Below, in pieces: positions 43,607-58,600 of a DNA stretch of 64,000 bases. The stretch is from Ilex aquifolium. Its lineage: Eukaryota; Streptophyta; Magnoliopsida; Aquifoliales; Aquifoliaceae. The translations under genes were made by a program, and so were the position numbers. The stretch is from NCBI GenBank assembly GCA_951799425.1, contig OX637409.1:12744960-12808959 (forward strand), written 5' to 3'. The notes under the pieces are model-generated. The model saw only the letters and a program-made list of their open reading frames with translations. It was not told the DNA's origin and did not search any database. The stretch's first letter is position 1. Each line of letters starts with the position of its first letter.

Positions 43607-46600
43607 TCATCTTTGAGGAGGGTCCACTGTCCGAATATGTGCACCAGTCATTCCTTCAATTCGATCTTTGGTGATCTCCACAAAGTGACCCACCATTTCA
43701 TGAAACTGTTTTAGCCCTGACAGTGGGAGAATGATGGAGGAGCGATCAGAACCTGCCACCTGTAGTTATAAAGGCATAAGAAAAATGATATACATAATAC
43801 AAAAGACAATAAAAAGACATCCAACAAGAAACTCATACAAACTAATCATCATCAGGCATTCAGAAAACTCCTCAAGGCCATACCTCAGATATTCTTAAAA
43901 AGTGGCCCCTGTTGTTGCTGCCGAGATCAAAAAAGAACCTCTTTTGATCGGCCCTGATCACCTTTGAGACCCCCAAATTATTATTGTCATCCATTGGTGG
44001 CAAATCAACTGCTCTGTCTACATTAAACTCTGATGTTGGAGCAGGTTGAGAACTATGGCCAGTTATAAAACCAGCTCCTACATCATCTGAAAGCCCGACA
44101 AGATGTTCTGATGGCTCAGAATTTTGTTGCTTTGATGCATGTATACAACCAGAAAATGTAAAGGATTAGTTTGAAAAAGAAAAAAGGACAGGAAGCAGAA
44201 AGAATAAATGCCTAAGAAAAGAAAAAACACCTGATTGGGCAGCATGAAAAGTCTGGATGCCTCATTTATTTCAGCCAAAATATTCCTGAATGCAGCCCAC
44301 CCTTCATCCCGTGCACTTCCTGCAGGAACAATAATAGTACTGCGGTTTCTGCTAACAGAAGCTTCAGACACCTGCACACAACCAGATCTGTCAGAGAATA
44401 ATATTTCTGGTACTGTTATCCCCGTAATTACATAAAAAAAGAAAAAGGAACTAAAGTATGACACATTTAATATGTCCTTGTGTCCACAATTTGAGCAGTA
44501 AGAGAAAGACAGATATGGAACGATAAAGCAACTCAGGCTAACAAACATGAAAGCATTACACCACGGATACAAAGAATAGGAATCCACTCTACAACCACTT
44601 CAATGCTTAAACAATACTGCTCCACCTTAATATCTCTCTCTTGGTTCACTTCAAGTGTAGTTCCACCACATTGAATACCGAAAGTATTTCCACAATTGTA
44701 CTCCACAGAAAATGGGGACAAAAAAAAAAAAACCTTGTACAAGGTGGAGCAGTCTTCTGATGCAGGTTAAGAAAAGGCAAAGAAATTGATGATTACAATG
44801 AAGGATGAGAAACTAGGCATTGCATCTAAATTGCCAGCAGACATTACACGGAAGGTGTAAACTACATCACACAATCATCCAAAAGCATAACAGCTGGACA
44901 AGCAAGTAGCGGATAATTTCTTTGAATCGTTCTTTATTGAACTAAGCCCTTGTATACTTCTTGGTAAGCACAACTCTGTAGAATTTGCTACCAAAATCCA
45001 GGTCCAACAAAATTTCTATCCACGAAAACAACCATGGCCCACAAAATACAAAACAAAAAATGCATATAAAATGTCAAATAAAAAGAACAATGTATATAAG
45101 AATGCCTAAATGCCCAAAAAAAAGAAAACAAGAACTCAAATATGCAAGGTCCTACATGGCCCACTTTTTGAAATCCGATAAGTTTTAAACATTTCTTTAC
45201 CTCTTTAAGTTTGCTTTTATTAAGCATTTTATGGGCTGCATCCCCTAAGCAATTAATCAAACACGAGACCACATAGAGGGTTTAACAATTTAATGATCGG
45301 GGATAAAAATTATATTTGGGTATTATTTTGGTCGGCCCAGAAACAAAATGTTTCAGCAATATTTCATAAACATTTCAAAACTAGAAAATAAAGAAAAAAT
45401 TGAAAATTTGTTTCCGAAATACCCCGAAACAAGGGTTTCAATATTCAAATGTTTTGGTCATTTCGATCGAAACCAAACAAAATTTTGATCCTTGAGACAA
45501 CCAGAGTAAAACCACAATGTCATTAACATAACCAATTAGTGATAAAAATAATAGCAATTTACTATGGATATGAACTAAGAATTACCCATGAAGAAAAAAT
45601 AAATGAGACCAAAAAACAGTGGGTTTTCTAACATTTTCAGCTAATTCCCTAGGTGTTTTGAAGAATATTTACTTCTTAAAAAAATAATTTATTCATTAAA
45701 TGTACGTAAGAGGAGGAGTAATATAGGAAACTCAGAGAGGCAAGCACAAGAATTTGGTAGAGAGAGACTAATAGATTGAGCAATCCTATTTCTTGCAACA
45801 ATTTCAATATTAACAGATATCATTAAAATTTGAGCCTTTTTTGATTGGCAGCCCAAGTAAAAATAAAATTAAAACAAAAAACTACAGAGGCCCCAACAAA
45901 TTAAACCCAATACATAATAATCCCATCTTAATCCTAGAGCAACAGAAAACCTTGAATTAGATCCCAAACTTCATGCTTAAATCCGAAGCTTCATCCAATA
46001 TATTTGCAATCCCATCACTATGTGCACACAACACAGACAACTCATACATGCATACTTTTCCTTATTTTCTTCATAACAACAGACTAAAAAAAAACTTGAA
46101 AAAACAACAAAACATAATAATTGCATTAGCTTGAAGGAATAAGTACATTGATAAAACACATACGACCACATAATTCTCATAAATTCCACATAATTCTCAA
46201 ACCTTTAGTAGAAAAGTTGACAAAAAATTATTTATTTTTTTGGGGAGGAAACAAATTTGTCATTTCATAGAAAGAGCTAGATGTACATAAATGGGGGACA
46301 AGAAATCCACCAAAAAAGCAAAAGTAAAGCAAAGATACAACTAATAAACGAGTTCCATGAAACTCCTTAGTGACCACCACCAATAAAGAAGCTAAATATT
46401 TCACTCTATCACATAAAAATTCCTTTTCCTCCTTCCCTTCAAAAATTATGCGATTCATCTCCATCCATACTACCCAGAAAATTGTCAAAGTTGCGCACAG
46501 CTCCATAAAATGGAAGCTTTTTTACCATTTCCAAAACCCTCAAAAACTATTACCAAAAGAGAAACACAATTAACCGGTGTGACCCACACCAAATCCGCCT

Positions 46601-49600
46601 CTAACAACCACCAATGCCACAAGAAATAAGCAATGGGACAATAAGGAAATAAATGGTCAACATTTTCATGGCCATGCTTGCATAAAACACACCAATGAGT
46701 ATAAGTGTTAGGCCTTTTCTTTTACTGCAAATCACAAGTATTCACTTTACCATTTGCTATCATCCAAGCAAGCATCTTCTCACTCTAACAGGCACTCTTA
46801 CCTTCCAAATCATTGAATGAGGTTCAAATATAAAAGTGTTAGGATTATCAATAAAACACTCAAAATAGGAGCAACAAGAAAAGATTTTGGATGAGTCAAC
46901 TGACCAAAATCTTCTATCACTAATTGAAGAGTCCAAAGAAACCAAATCAAGCAAAGAAAGAAGAGAAGAACACACCATGATGTCCCAGTCCATCGGATTG
47001 CGTAAGAAATTCAAATTCCATCCTCCATGAGCAGAAAAGTAAAAAAAAGACACTCTAGCTATTGAAATATTATGAGACCCCAACAATCTAAAGAGACAAG
47101 GAAAACGTGAAGTCAAGGATGACTCACTAATCCAAATATCCACCCAAAATCTTAATTATTTCCCCATTCTTCACCCTCAAAGTAATATGTCTTTTAAATG
47201 TATTCAAACCTTGAGAAGTAAATTTCCAAGGATTACGAAAGAAGCCTCAACTCACCACATTAGAGTCCCTCTTTCATAATTATTTGACAAGAACAATAAC
47301 TAACAAGAAGTTAAAACAGTAAATAATCGAAACCTTTTCATCTGTCTACATCACAAGTTACTAACACACATAGAGATCCTAGTATTCATCAGCTTAATTT
47401 TCAAGGAAGGCAGGGAAAGTGAGGAAACCCTCCAATAACAAAGGAAAGAAAAATTGAGTGTACGTGTATAAATTAGGGATAAGTATAAGTTTCATGTGGC
47501 TGGTTTTTAAATCATGTTGACAGCAGTCAATCATTATAATGCTTGGATAGGAAATTGCGCTCTAGACACACTTTTTACATACCAAAAAAAAAACCATCAT
47601 GCTCTTTATATTTGTAATCGGTCACATTGGAAAAGAGGCATAGAAAAACCTCCAAAATCGAAACCACCTGATTGCCTCATTCACAAAACTCCCCTCAAAA
47701 GGGTCCTCATTTTCAAAGACAACACATGCCATGAACCAGGACATGAGAATAAGAAGAATAGAAGAAATCTAAGAAGCATGGACAAAAGATCCAGATGCGA
47801 CAAAACATGGACACGAAACATGGAAAATCCTAAAAAAACTAAGACACAAACACAATTAGAACATGCAACAAATAATTTTTGGCTAGGGCATTCTATGATT
47901 TATCATATCTAAAAAGATATCATAATACCATAAAAAAAAATAATTCATTTATGACAAGTAAATATAAAATCTAGTACTCCAACATTCCAACATAAAATTT
48001 TAGACTAATGAATCATAATAGCCTTTTTTTAAAAAAAACCTTTTTTTCTTTTGCTTTTTTTTTGTTGGTAAATTTTGAGTAAAACTTTAATGTGATTAGC
48101 CCTGTTCATTATATATTTCTTCATGGCATTAGATAGTCGTATATCAAATTTCCAAGATTTGTTAATCAAGTATTAGCAAATATCCAAGAAGTTCACCAAA
48201 ATATTTTTTCAGCCATCGACATTCTTAAGAAATGTCGAACACATTGCTAAAGAAGCGTTGAACACGTATTTCAAATTAAAATTGTTATTTTTGGAACATG
48301 TGCATGGCCAAAACAGCATCAAATGCGTGTTTAATAGTATCTAAGAAGCACGGATTGTAATTTTGCTTCGGTACATAGTTTTTGTGATTTTGGAAATGAA
48401 AACGTTTTAGTAATGTTTCGGAAACAAGATGTAAATAAAGAAAAATTTTGAAAATTTATTTTTGAAACATTAGTTGAAGCATACCGAAACATTCTAAAAC
48501 AAAGGTCGAAACATGTTAAAACACTTCGAAACATACCAATGTTACCTGGATCGTAGGTCGATTTGGTACGTGGTAAAAATATGGTACGCGGAACCGGTAT
48601 GGTATGTAGTACGCTACATCTTCCAATATGCGGTGCGATGGAAGTAGTAGGCTTCGTTAGTACGATATTTTTTGTCGTGATTCGTTGTTTAGAGGATTGC
48701 TTTTCCTATCATATGAAATCATATATAATTATACATTCACATACACATAATTTATTAATATTTATCTTAGAGTTTGAATTACAGTTTGGGGTCGAAAATT
48801 TAAGCGATCTACATCGCAAACCCACCTCATTTTAGGTCGTGCGATAGGACGATAGGAGTATCTATGACCTAGGTATCTATGACGAAAACATCTCAAAACA
48901 TATAAATTTTGATATTCAATCACTAATTCGTTTAGATTTTCATGGAAACGAAAATATTTCGACCGTAAAACAAAAAAAAAAAAAAAATTCACTAAACTTA
49001 TTGAATTAACTTCTCATTGATGTATTATTTCATTGAGATCCAATCCAAATCATGATATAATTTTCTTGTTCTTGAATGGGCATCGTTAATTTTTTTAGGT
49101 TTATGCTCTAATTCGGGTAAAGATCCACCCAATTTCGATTTGCACATAATATAGGACTTCGAAACGAAATTTAGTTCCTTGCTAAGAAGTGTCGGTGTCT
49201 GAAAGATATCAGACATGAAAATGTCACCTTCTTAGAAGTGTTAATGCTTTTCATAGAGAAATTAATGCTCCCACACCACACAATGCAAGAGCAAATTATA
49301 TGCTATTGTAGACTATATAAGATCCAAGGATGAAGAAATTAAAAAAAAAAAAATTTGGAAATCTGAGAGTCAATTTCATGGCATTTTACACAAGCTAATT
49401 TTCTTGAAGTTGCAGTATGACAATTTAGAGTCTTTACTTTCACCAAGTATTATTTCCTGAAATCATTAGAATATGTTTTCTTTCTATTACTGGGGTATCC
49501 AAGTAATTTTTGGGCCAAAGAATGCTCTGTCATAGTGGGATTTTGATCGCCAATTTCTACATCTAAATATTGTGTCATCAATCTTAATGGCAAAAAGAAA

Positions 49601-52600
49601 GGTCTTTGACACTCTTGTCTTTTAGTCTTCCTTGGCTTCCAAGTCCATCTGGCTACCAAGGATCCTAGTCCTAGGATTCCAAGCTATAGTGCTCACTACA
49701 TAGAGTTTTAGTTGCTTTATGTGGAGCTTGCCAATAAAGCTCTTTTCTTTGATGTGTGATGCATCTTTACCTAGGGATGAGCGCGTAAGCATCTAAATAT
49801 TAATTTCACATCTACTTTTCTTTTCTTCTATTTCAGAATTTATTCGGCAAGGATTATCCAATATCATAAACTCTCCTTAGCAGTTTGCACAGACAACAGA
49901 ATTTAGGAACCACTTTGCCCTGTTCATCAAATTGTCAACCGTAAAAGTTTCAATAAAAAAATGTCCTGACAAAAAAAAAAAAGGCAACTTAAACGAACTC
50001 AATTAAAACTTGAATAATTAATATTAGGGTTTAGGAAAAGAAAAAGAAGGAGAAGAAGAGAGAGATTATGGAACAATATATTGTGAGTAGGATGTGTGCT
50101 CCCAACGCCCAATCACCTATTTATATTAGATTGATATTAAAGACCATTACAATATTAGGAAAGTAGAACATAATAAGAAAGCAACTTAATACAAACATAA
50201 AATTGGATAGTAAATCTCTAACAATAAGAAAGCAACATAATAGGATAGTAAATCTCCAACAATGTCCCTCAAGCTAAAGCATAGAGATCAAAAATGCCCA
50301 ATTTGGAACAAAGTTACTAAGGTAGACCGTGCCAATGGTTTGGTAGGAATATTACCAACTGGATCACCAGACTTTACATAAGGAGTGATGATCTCCTTTT
50401 GCATTAAGAGATCTTAAAGAAAATGACAATCTACTTCCATATGTTTGGTGCACTCATGAAATATTAGATTATTGGCAATAAAAATGATTGCTTAGTTGTC
50501 ACAATGCATCTGCATAGGAAATGGCACATCAACACCTATCTCACAAAGTAGAAAGTAAACACATAACATCTGACATGACATGCAGTATAGGTCATTGCCT
50601 GATATTCAACCTCTGCCTTAGAACATGCCACCACATTTTATTTCTTACTGCGCCCAATAACAAGATTACCACCAACAAATATAAAATGATCAGAAGCATA
50701 TCATCTATCAACACGGTTGTCTGCCCAATCAGCATAAAAAAATCCAGTAAAAATTAAGGACGACGACCGATATAACAATCATCTACCTAGTGCTCCTTTC
50801 ATATATTGAAAAATATGACGAACAGCTTCCCAATGAGGTTTACAAGAAGCGTCCATAAATTACTAACAACGCCAGCAGTATAAGTAATGTCCGGATATGT
50901 AACTGTGAGATAAATTAGCTTACCAACCAACTTCCGATAACTTCCTGTGTCATTAAAAACATCTCCACTTTCAATATCCAATTTAATCGTCCGATCCATT
51001 GGGGTATCAAGTGAGCGTGTACGAAGGGTACCAATTTCAAAGAATAAATCAAACACATGCTTCCCTCGACACAAACCAATAACTTCCTTCAATCAAGAGC
51101 TATTCCAATGCCAAGAAACTATCGAAAGAGAGTTAAGTCTTTGGTGTGGAACTATTTTTCCAAATAGGTCTTAAAATGGGCAATACCAACTGAGTAAAGA
51201 CTCGAACTATGTGCCTGCTGATCGTTCAGCTCTTGTTGTCCCGAGTGGCCATGGTGACAATTCTCGAGGTGGCCGTGGTAACCGTGGTGGTCGCGGAGGT
51301 CGTACTGGAGATTGTGGAGGGCGGTCAGGGTCTCGTTCATGCTCTCACTGTGGTCGTGGAGGCCACACTATTGATTATTACTGGGATTTGCACGGCAAGC
51401 CTTCGAGTGTTGCTAACCAGGTTTCTTATCAGGATGACACATCGATTCCTGCCTCTATACCTCGGTCCGCTCCACTTGATTCTAGGTCAATTACTCTTAC
51501 ACAGGATGAGTATGCTCAGGTCTTATCTTAGCAACAGGTCGTTCCATCACCCTCCACTGCTACTTTTGCCTGGTCAGGTACCGCTTCCATTTGTTTATTG
51601 TCTTCCACTCGTAGTCCCTGGATCATAGACTCTGGCGCTTCTGACCACATAACTGGTTCGTCTAATGTCTTTTCTATCTATCAGTCTACTCCTTCCACAC
51701 ACAGTGTTACTCTTGCTAATAGTACTTCTTCCAAAGTTTCAGGTTTGGGGACTATTCAATTGAGTCCGAATATGTCCCTATCCTCCGTGTTATTTGTTCC
51801 TCAGTTTCCTTTTAGCTTACTTTCCATTACCAAGATTACACGTTCTCTTAATTGTTCTGTAACTTTTATCCTTCTTCTTGTGTGTTTCAAGATCTCAAGA
51901 CAAAGAGGAAGATTGGTACGAGACATGAAGCTGGTGATCTCTATTACTTTGACTTTGATTCATCTACTCGAACTCTTCAGACCTCGTCATCTCCGTTCCA
52001 ATGGCATTACCGTCTTGGTCATCCCACTCTCCAGAATTTGAGGCATCAAGTTCCCAGTCTTAGTCATGTGTCGTCTTTGTCTTGTGAAACTTGTCAACTT
52101 AGTAAGCATCATTGTGTGTCCTTTCAGTCTAGAAGCAATAATCGTGTGTCTAGTCCATTTGAATTAGTACATTCTGATGTATGAGATCCAATAAAAAATA
52201 TTTCTTCTAATAAATATCCTTATTTTGTGTCATTTGTGGATGATTATTCTCGTGTGACTTGATTGTTTCTTATAAAAGCTCGTTCTGAGTTATTCTCTAT
52301 ATTTAAGACTTTTCGTAAAGAAATAAAAATTCAGTATGGTTGTCGTATTCGTATTTTACGTTCTGATAATGCTCGGGAATATGAATCTGATCCCCTTTCA
52401 GCCTATCTCAGTAAAACTGGCATTATTCATCAGACTTCATATGCTTGCACCTCTCAACAGAATGGCGTTGCTGAGTGTAAGAATCGTCATCTGTTAGAAG
52501 TCACCCGTGCCCTGTTATTTCAGATGAATATCCCCCATTGTTTTTGGAGTGATGTTGTTCTTACTGCTTGTCATCTTTTTAATCGTATGCCATCGTCTGT

Positions 52601-55600
52601 ATTAAATGGGCAAAATCCATATTCTATCCTTCTCCTGGGTAAGCCCCTATTTTCTTTAACTCCTAAAGTTTTTGGGTGTGTCTATTATGTTCACAATTTG
52701 GGCTCTGGGTTTGATAAACTTGACCCTCGTGCTACCAAATATGTCTTTCTAGTATACTCCTGCACACAGAAGGGATATCGCTGCTATAATCCTTTCCTTC
52801 GTCGATACTTTACTAGTGCTGATGTCACTTTTAATGAATCGGTTCCATATTTTTCGGCACCTGCTCAGCCTTTAGATCTGAATTTTGGGTCATCCCTTAT
52901 ACCACCACCTCTTCCCTTACCATTAGATATTCTGTTGCCCACTGTGCAACCATCTACTTCTACACTCCGCGTATATTCTCGTCGTCCTCGACTATCGACT
53001 GAGGTGCCCGTATCGTCTTCTTGCCGTCTCCGGATCCTGGTTCATCAGGTACTTTTGACTCTTTACATATTGCTCTTCAGAAGGGCACTCGTTCTTGTGT
53101 TACTAACCATCTCATTACTCATTTTGTTTCATATGATACCTTGTTTCCTGCTTTCTCTTGTTTTATCTCTCAACTGTCTACTATCTCTACTCCTAAGCAC
53201 TTACAGGATGCGTTGTCTAATCCGGGTTGGAGGAAATCTATGGAGGTGGAGATGGATGTCTTATATCATAATGGGACTTGGGATTTTGTTCCTTTACCTC
53301 CTGGTAAACAGACTGTGAGGTGTCGTTGGGTGCATACTGTTAAGTTTAATCTGAATGGTTCTGCGGAGCGTCTCAAAGCCCGTCTTGTTACTAAGGACTT
53401 TACTCAGACGTATGGGATTGATTATGAAGAGACTTTCTCTCCTGTTGCCAAAATCTCTTTTGTTCGTATGTTGATTTCTTTGGCTGCTAATCTTGATTGG
53501 CCATTGTTTCAACTAGATGTCAAGAATGCCTTCTTGCATGGCGACTTGGTTAAAGAGGTCAATATGGAACAACCACCTGGATTTACTGCTCAGGGGAAGT
53601 ACTGTAAGCATGTATGTCGATTAAAAAAGTCTCTGTATGGGTTGAAGCAGTCACCGAGGGCATGGTTTGGTAAGTTTTCAGATGCACTATCAGAGTTTGG
53701 CCTTCTTCGATGTCAGACAGATCATTCTGTGTTTCATAGGCAGACGGATGCCGGATATGTTCTATTGGTGGTTTATGTAGATGATATTGTAATTACTGGA
53801 AATGATTCTGAGGGGATTGCCAACTTGAAGACCTTCCAGAAAGACCGATTTCATACTAAGGACTTAGGAAAACTCAAGTATTTCTTGAGTATCGAGGTTG
53901 CGAGATCTAAACAGGGTATTTTTTTATTCCAGAGGAAGTATGTACTTGATATGCTAGAGGAAGCAAGTTCGCTGGGTGGCAGACCAACTGATGTTCCTGT
54001 GGATCCGAATCAAAAATTGTTAATGGGTGATGGTGCACTGTTTGAGAATCCGAGTCGGTATCGCATGTTGGTTGGGAAGCTCAATTATCTCACTATCACC
54101 CGACCGGATATTTCTTATTCAGTTAGTATTGTAAGTTAGTTTATGGGTTGCCCTAGAGTACCACATTGGGAGACAGTTACTCGTATTCTGCGATATCTCA
54201 AACGTGCTCCTAGCCTTGGGCTATTATATGGAGCTAATGGTCATCTGAGAGTGAAATGTTTTTCAGATGCTGACTGGGCAGGTTCTCCTTCTGATCAGAG
54301 GTTAACCACTAGTTATTGTACTTTCTTAGGAGGTAACATTGTCTCATGGAAGAGTAAGAAACAAACCGTGCTAGAAAGGTCCAGTGCTGAGGCTGAGTAT
54401 AGAGCAACGGCACATAAAACCAGTGAGTTGACGTGGCTACTACACTTTCTCCAGGAAATTGGCTTTCCAGTTCAACCTCCTTTACAGTTGTTTTGTGACA
54501 ATCAGGCAGCCATTCATATTGCTGCTAATCCAGTATTTCATGAGAGAACTAAACATATTGAGGTTGATTGTCATTTTATTCGAGACGATATAGTAGTTGA
54601 AGATATTACGACTCCATTTGTGAGGTCTGAGAATCAACTTGCAGATATGTTTACCAAAACATTGAGTCGTACACGTCTTACAACCATTTGTTCCAAACTT
54701 GGATTATATGATATATATAGTCCAGCTTGGGGAGGAGTGTTAAGATTGTTAGGGTATTATGTAAATACCACTAGAGGGTATACACGTCTTTTGTATGGTT
54801 ACGGGTTAAATATAAATACAAGTGGTTTGTGAGAGGTAGGTTAAGTTTTTGACCACTCTCTGTTTCTCTAATATTGTGTTATGTTAACTCTCTAAACGTA
54901 ACAGTAGGCAGCAAGAGCTTTCCCTGTCTAGGAGACACCAAATCTACAGCAAGTTTACGGCCCGACACAGAAAAGAAGGGTGATGACTCAAAGAATGTAA
55001 CATCGGCATTGACATGGTAACGAGACATAGGATCATAGCACTAATAAACTTTTTGAGTACAAGAATACCCCAGAAAGATACACTTGACTGAGTGAAGTGG
55101 CAGTTTATCACGACCAAAGAATAAGTAGATGAACAAAGACAACACAACCAAAGACAAGAAGTTAAACCAAGTAACACAACTTGAAAACTTCAGGGATTGA
55201 AATGACACAATTGAAAGAATGAGAACTAAAGTGACAAAAAGAGCATACTTCAGGGACTATTATTATATTTTACCCAATTACTTTTAAACAAATGATACTA
55301 CAACCACATATTAATTAAAAAAGAAAATGGACCCCACCTAAAGGCATCCAAATCTAAAACGATAAGACAATGGTAAAACCAAGGACGCTCGTTGTAAACC
55401 TCCTGAGGTTATTAAAAAGTACATGTAAAAAAAAGTAAATGAGAGGACTCCTCAAAATGAAACAAAAAAGAAAAGAAAACACAAAGCTCCATGCTTAAAA
55501 AGAATACACATTAAGATGTTCAAGCCTCAACAACCGGCACACACTTGTGGCCAGTGATACTTGGTCAAAAAAAAACGAAATTCCTTCAAAATCTATAGCC

Positions 55601-58600
55601 ATAGAAGCCCAAAGAGAAGTCGTGAAAATGATTTTCTGCCATAAGTCTTCCCAAGGATTCTCTCTTTCTTTAAACATTCGCCCATTCCTTTCTAATGATA
55701 TCACCCAAAAGAATGCCAAAAGCACACAAATCAATAAAATCTTAATGTTGTTACTTGAACCAAAGCTGTCAAAATGAATCTCAAATAGCGAAACATAATC
55801 TTTAGGCCACACCCAAGGGGTTCCAAACTTGGCCAAAAGCCTTTTTCACAATCTACAGACAAAGGAACAATGCAACAATAGATGATCCATACATTCCTCC
55901 CATTCTAACAAACAATGCACCATTGTGGGTGAAGACGATAGGATGGACTTCGTCGTTGGTATTGAGTTTCTTATGAGCAAACAACCAAGCAAAAACTTGT
56001 ACCTCTGGTACTTTATTTCTTTGATTTTTGAAATCTTTGCTTTTAAATTTTAAATGGTGGTTATTTGAATTTTTTTCCTATTACAAATTGCAACCCTTCA
56101 CTTTTATTGTTCACAATAATTAGTTGGCATGTTATTTTAGAATATGTTTTGTTTTCACATTAGTCTGGTGCGTGAGTGGAAAAACATACTATTGTGATTC
56201 TGTGAGAAATTTGGGTTGCCAAAAAAAGGCTATGATTTTTCTTTGGAACTCTTATCACAAACATAAAATAATTATTGACCAAGTGTATAAGGCTATATGA
56301 CTATAAATAATTTCACATAATAGTGAACGCGATCTAGATAAGAGTTTCAAAGCAAACCACAACCCAAAACATTGTACCAACAATATCTAGCTCCATCATA
56401 CCGCGTACCAAAGATTCATTTTTTCCCATTGTACTGAAAATATTTGATACTACAATCCATCGTGTGAAAGTTATGTCATTTTTTGGCCTCCCTCACCATA
56501 AAATTTTGGCTTGGTCGCTACCATCACCACAATCTCTATCACCAAGAACACAACCACCACCCAAATCCATCCCCAACTAGGTCACTCAATTCCCCAACAT
56601 CCTCAATCCTTTCAAACACTTGCAGCTCAATCAAAATTCATTTCAATTCCAGTGTTATTTAAGGCGTAAAGCGAATCGAAGCGAACCGGTCTCCTGAGGG
56701 CCTAGGCGAGAAGCAAGAAGCAAGAAGCGAACAATATAAAAAATAAGAAAATAGTTTAGTTTGATACTTTGATTATTCCTAAATACTCAAGTTTTAACTT
56801 TACAAATACAAAATATTGAAATGCAACCAAAATAATAAACATAACATATTTTAAATAGACAAGATATTAAATATTGAACATTATTGTATTCTAAAAATAA
56901 TCAATTAACATAATCACACCATCTAAATGTAAAGCTAGCAAATATGGGTTCGACTTCCACCTGATTGATTAATATCACCACTAAATAGGGCACTCACAAA
57001 TTGATTAATCAAATAGAGCATACAGCAAATTGATTAATCAATTTGATTAACCAAGCAAATTGATTAATAAGAGCATTCACATCAAAACAGAGCATTCAAC
57101 ATCATCTAATCATAATAAAATAGATTGTTATATGAAACTGTTAGATGAATCAATCAATTTATTTTATATATATACACATATAACATCATCTCTGCTAGGG
57201 TTTGGTTAGTGTTAAGGAAGAAGAAGAAGAAGGATAGGGGGAGGAGGAGGAGGAGAAAATAAAAAAATTGTCAGGCATTCACTTTTCTCGCCTGGCTCGC
57301 TTCGTCGTCTAGGCTCGCTTTTTCATCGCTTTATTTAACCTCACTTCACCTGAGATGTTCAAGGCGACCAAGGCTCGCTTCGCTTCGCTTCTTACCTAGG
57401 CGCTCGCCTAGGCTCGCTTTTCACGACACTGTTCAATTCCATCACACAACTAGAGATATATAGAGAGAGAGAGAAGTGAGAGAATTTGAAAATTAGTGTT
57501 GCAATGTTGTCCACGCATCACCCTAGCCACAACAAGCACAACTCTACCATTGTCACACCTCTAACCACTATATTCCAATAAACGAAGAGACGCATAGTAT
57601 TTACAATGGACCAAACATAAGAAATTAACGATACTTACAAAAGATAGATGTGGAATTTTCAAGCCGGAAGCGCACTAAGGAGAAGAGGAGAAATCAATCA
57701 TTACTACTCTAATGACGGGAGAGAGACCGCTTTGCGCTGAGCCCAATCTTATCGATCACATAATAGTATAAATATAAGATATACGTTTTTATAGACATAT
57801 CCTAGTCGTACCCATATTTTATTTTTTGATATTTTTCCGTATCGCTATATCCGTATCGTATCGTACTTGTATCTCGTATCCGTATCCGTCATTCCTAGTA
57901 TATAATATTATATACCATAGAACATCTATAAACACTAAGCCAGATACCATTTATCTTACATTTATACTCGATTTTCTATTATCTAAAACAATATATAATT
58001 ATAAATCTATATACACGTAGTTAAAAAATATGTACTTTATATTTGTGCAACATGTATAATTTAAGATTGTACATTTTGGTGATCTGGATCGCGAACTCAT
58101 CCTATTTGAGATCGATGTAAATCGTATATTTTAGTGATCTGGATCGCAAACCCACCCTGTTTTGGATCAATGTATTCAAATTGTGGGTCGTTAGGGGTTT
58201 ATTAAATTCTAGTAACTATGGGTCAATGGTGGTTGATTAACCCTAATGCATGAATTAAGGTTTAGGATTAATTATATTCGTTAATTGATTTAAAGTAGTT
58301 AATTGAGATCATATTATGATTAATGTTTGAATTATATGTTTTGTAGGGTTTTATATGTAATGATGGAAACTTTGATGGTTAAAGTGCGAAAGAAGAACAA
58401 AGTAGGGAAGCAAAAGGAAAAATCAGTAACTATGTACCATCCGGATGGTCCAACCACCATCCGAACGATGGCAAGTCACTAAAATTAGCAAAAGAAGCCA
58501 AAGAACCAAAGGATGAGACCGTCCGGACGGTGGTGGCGGCGTCCGAACAATGGCCTTAACCGCCTTACCTCCTCTTTTTCTCTCATTGGTCCATTGATGC

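Noticed and set aside
47514..47912. 132-residue plus-strand frame in the giant intron
   Set aside because: Lys/Asn/Thr-rich composition typical of AT-rich random frames, no motif, opposite strand to the gene.
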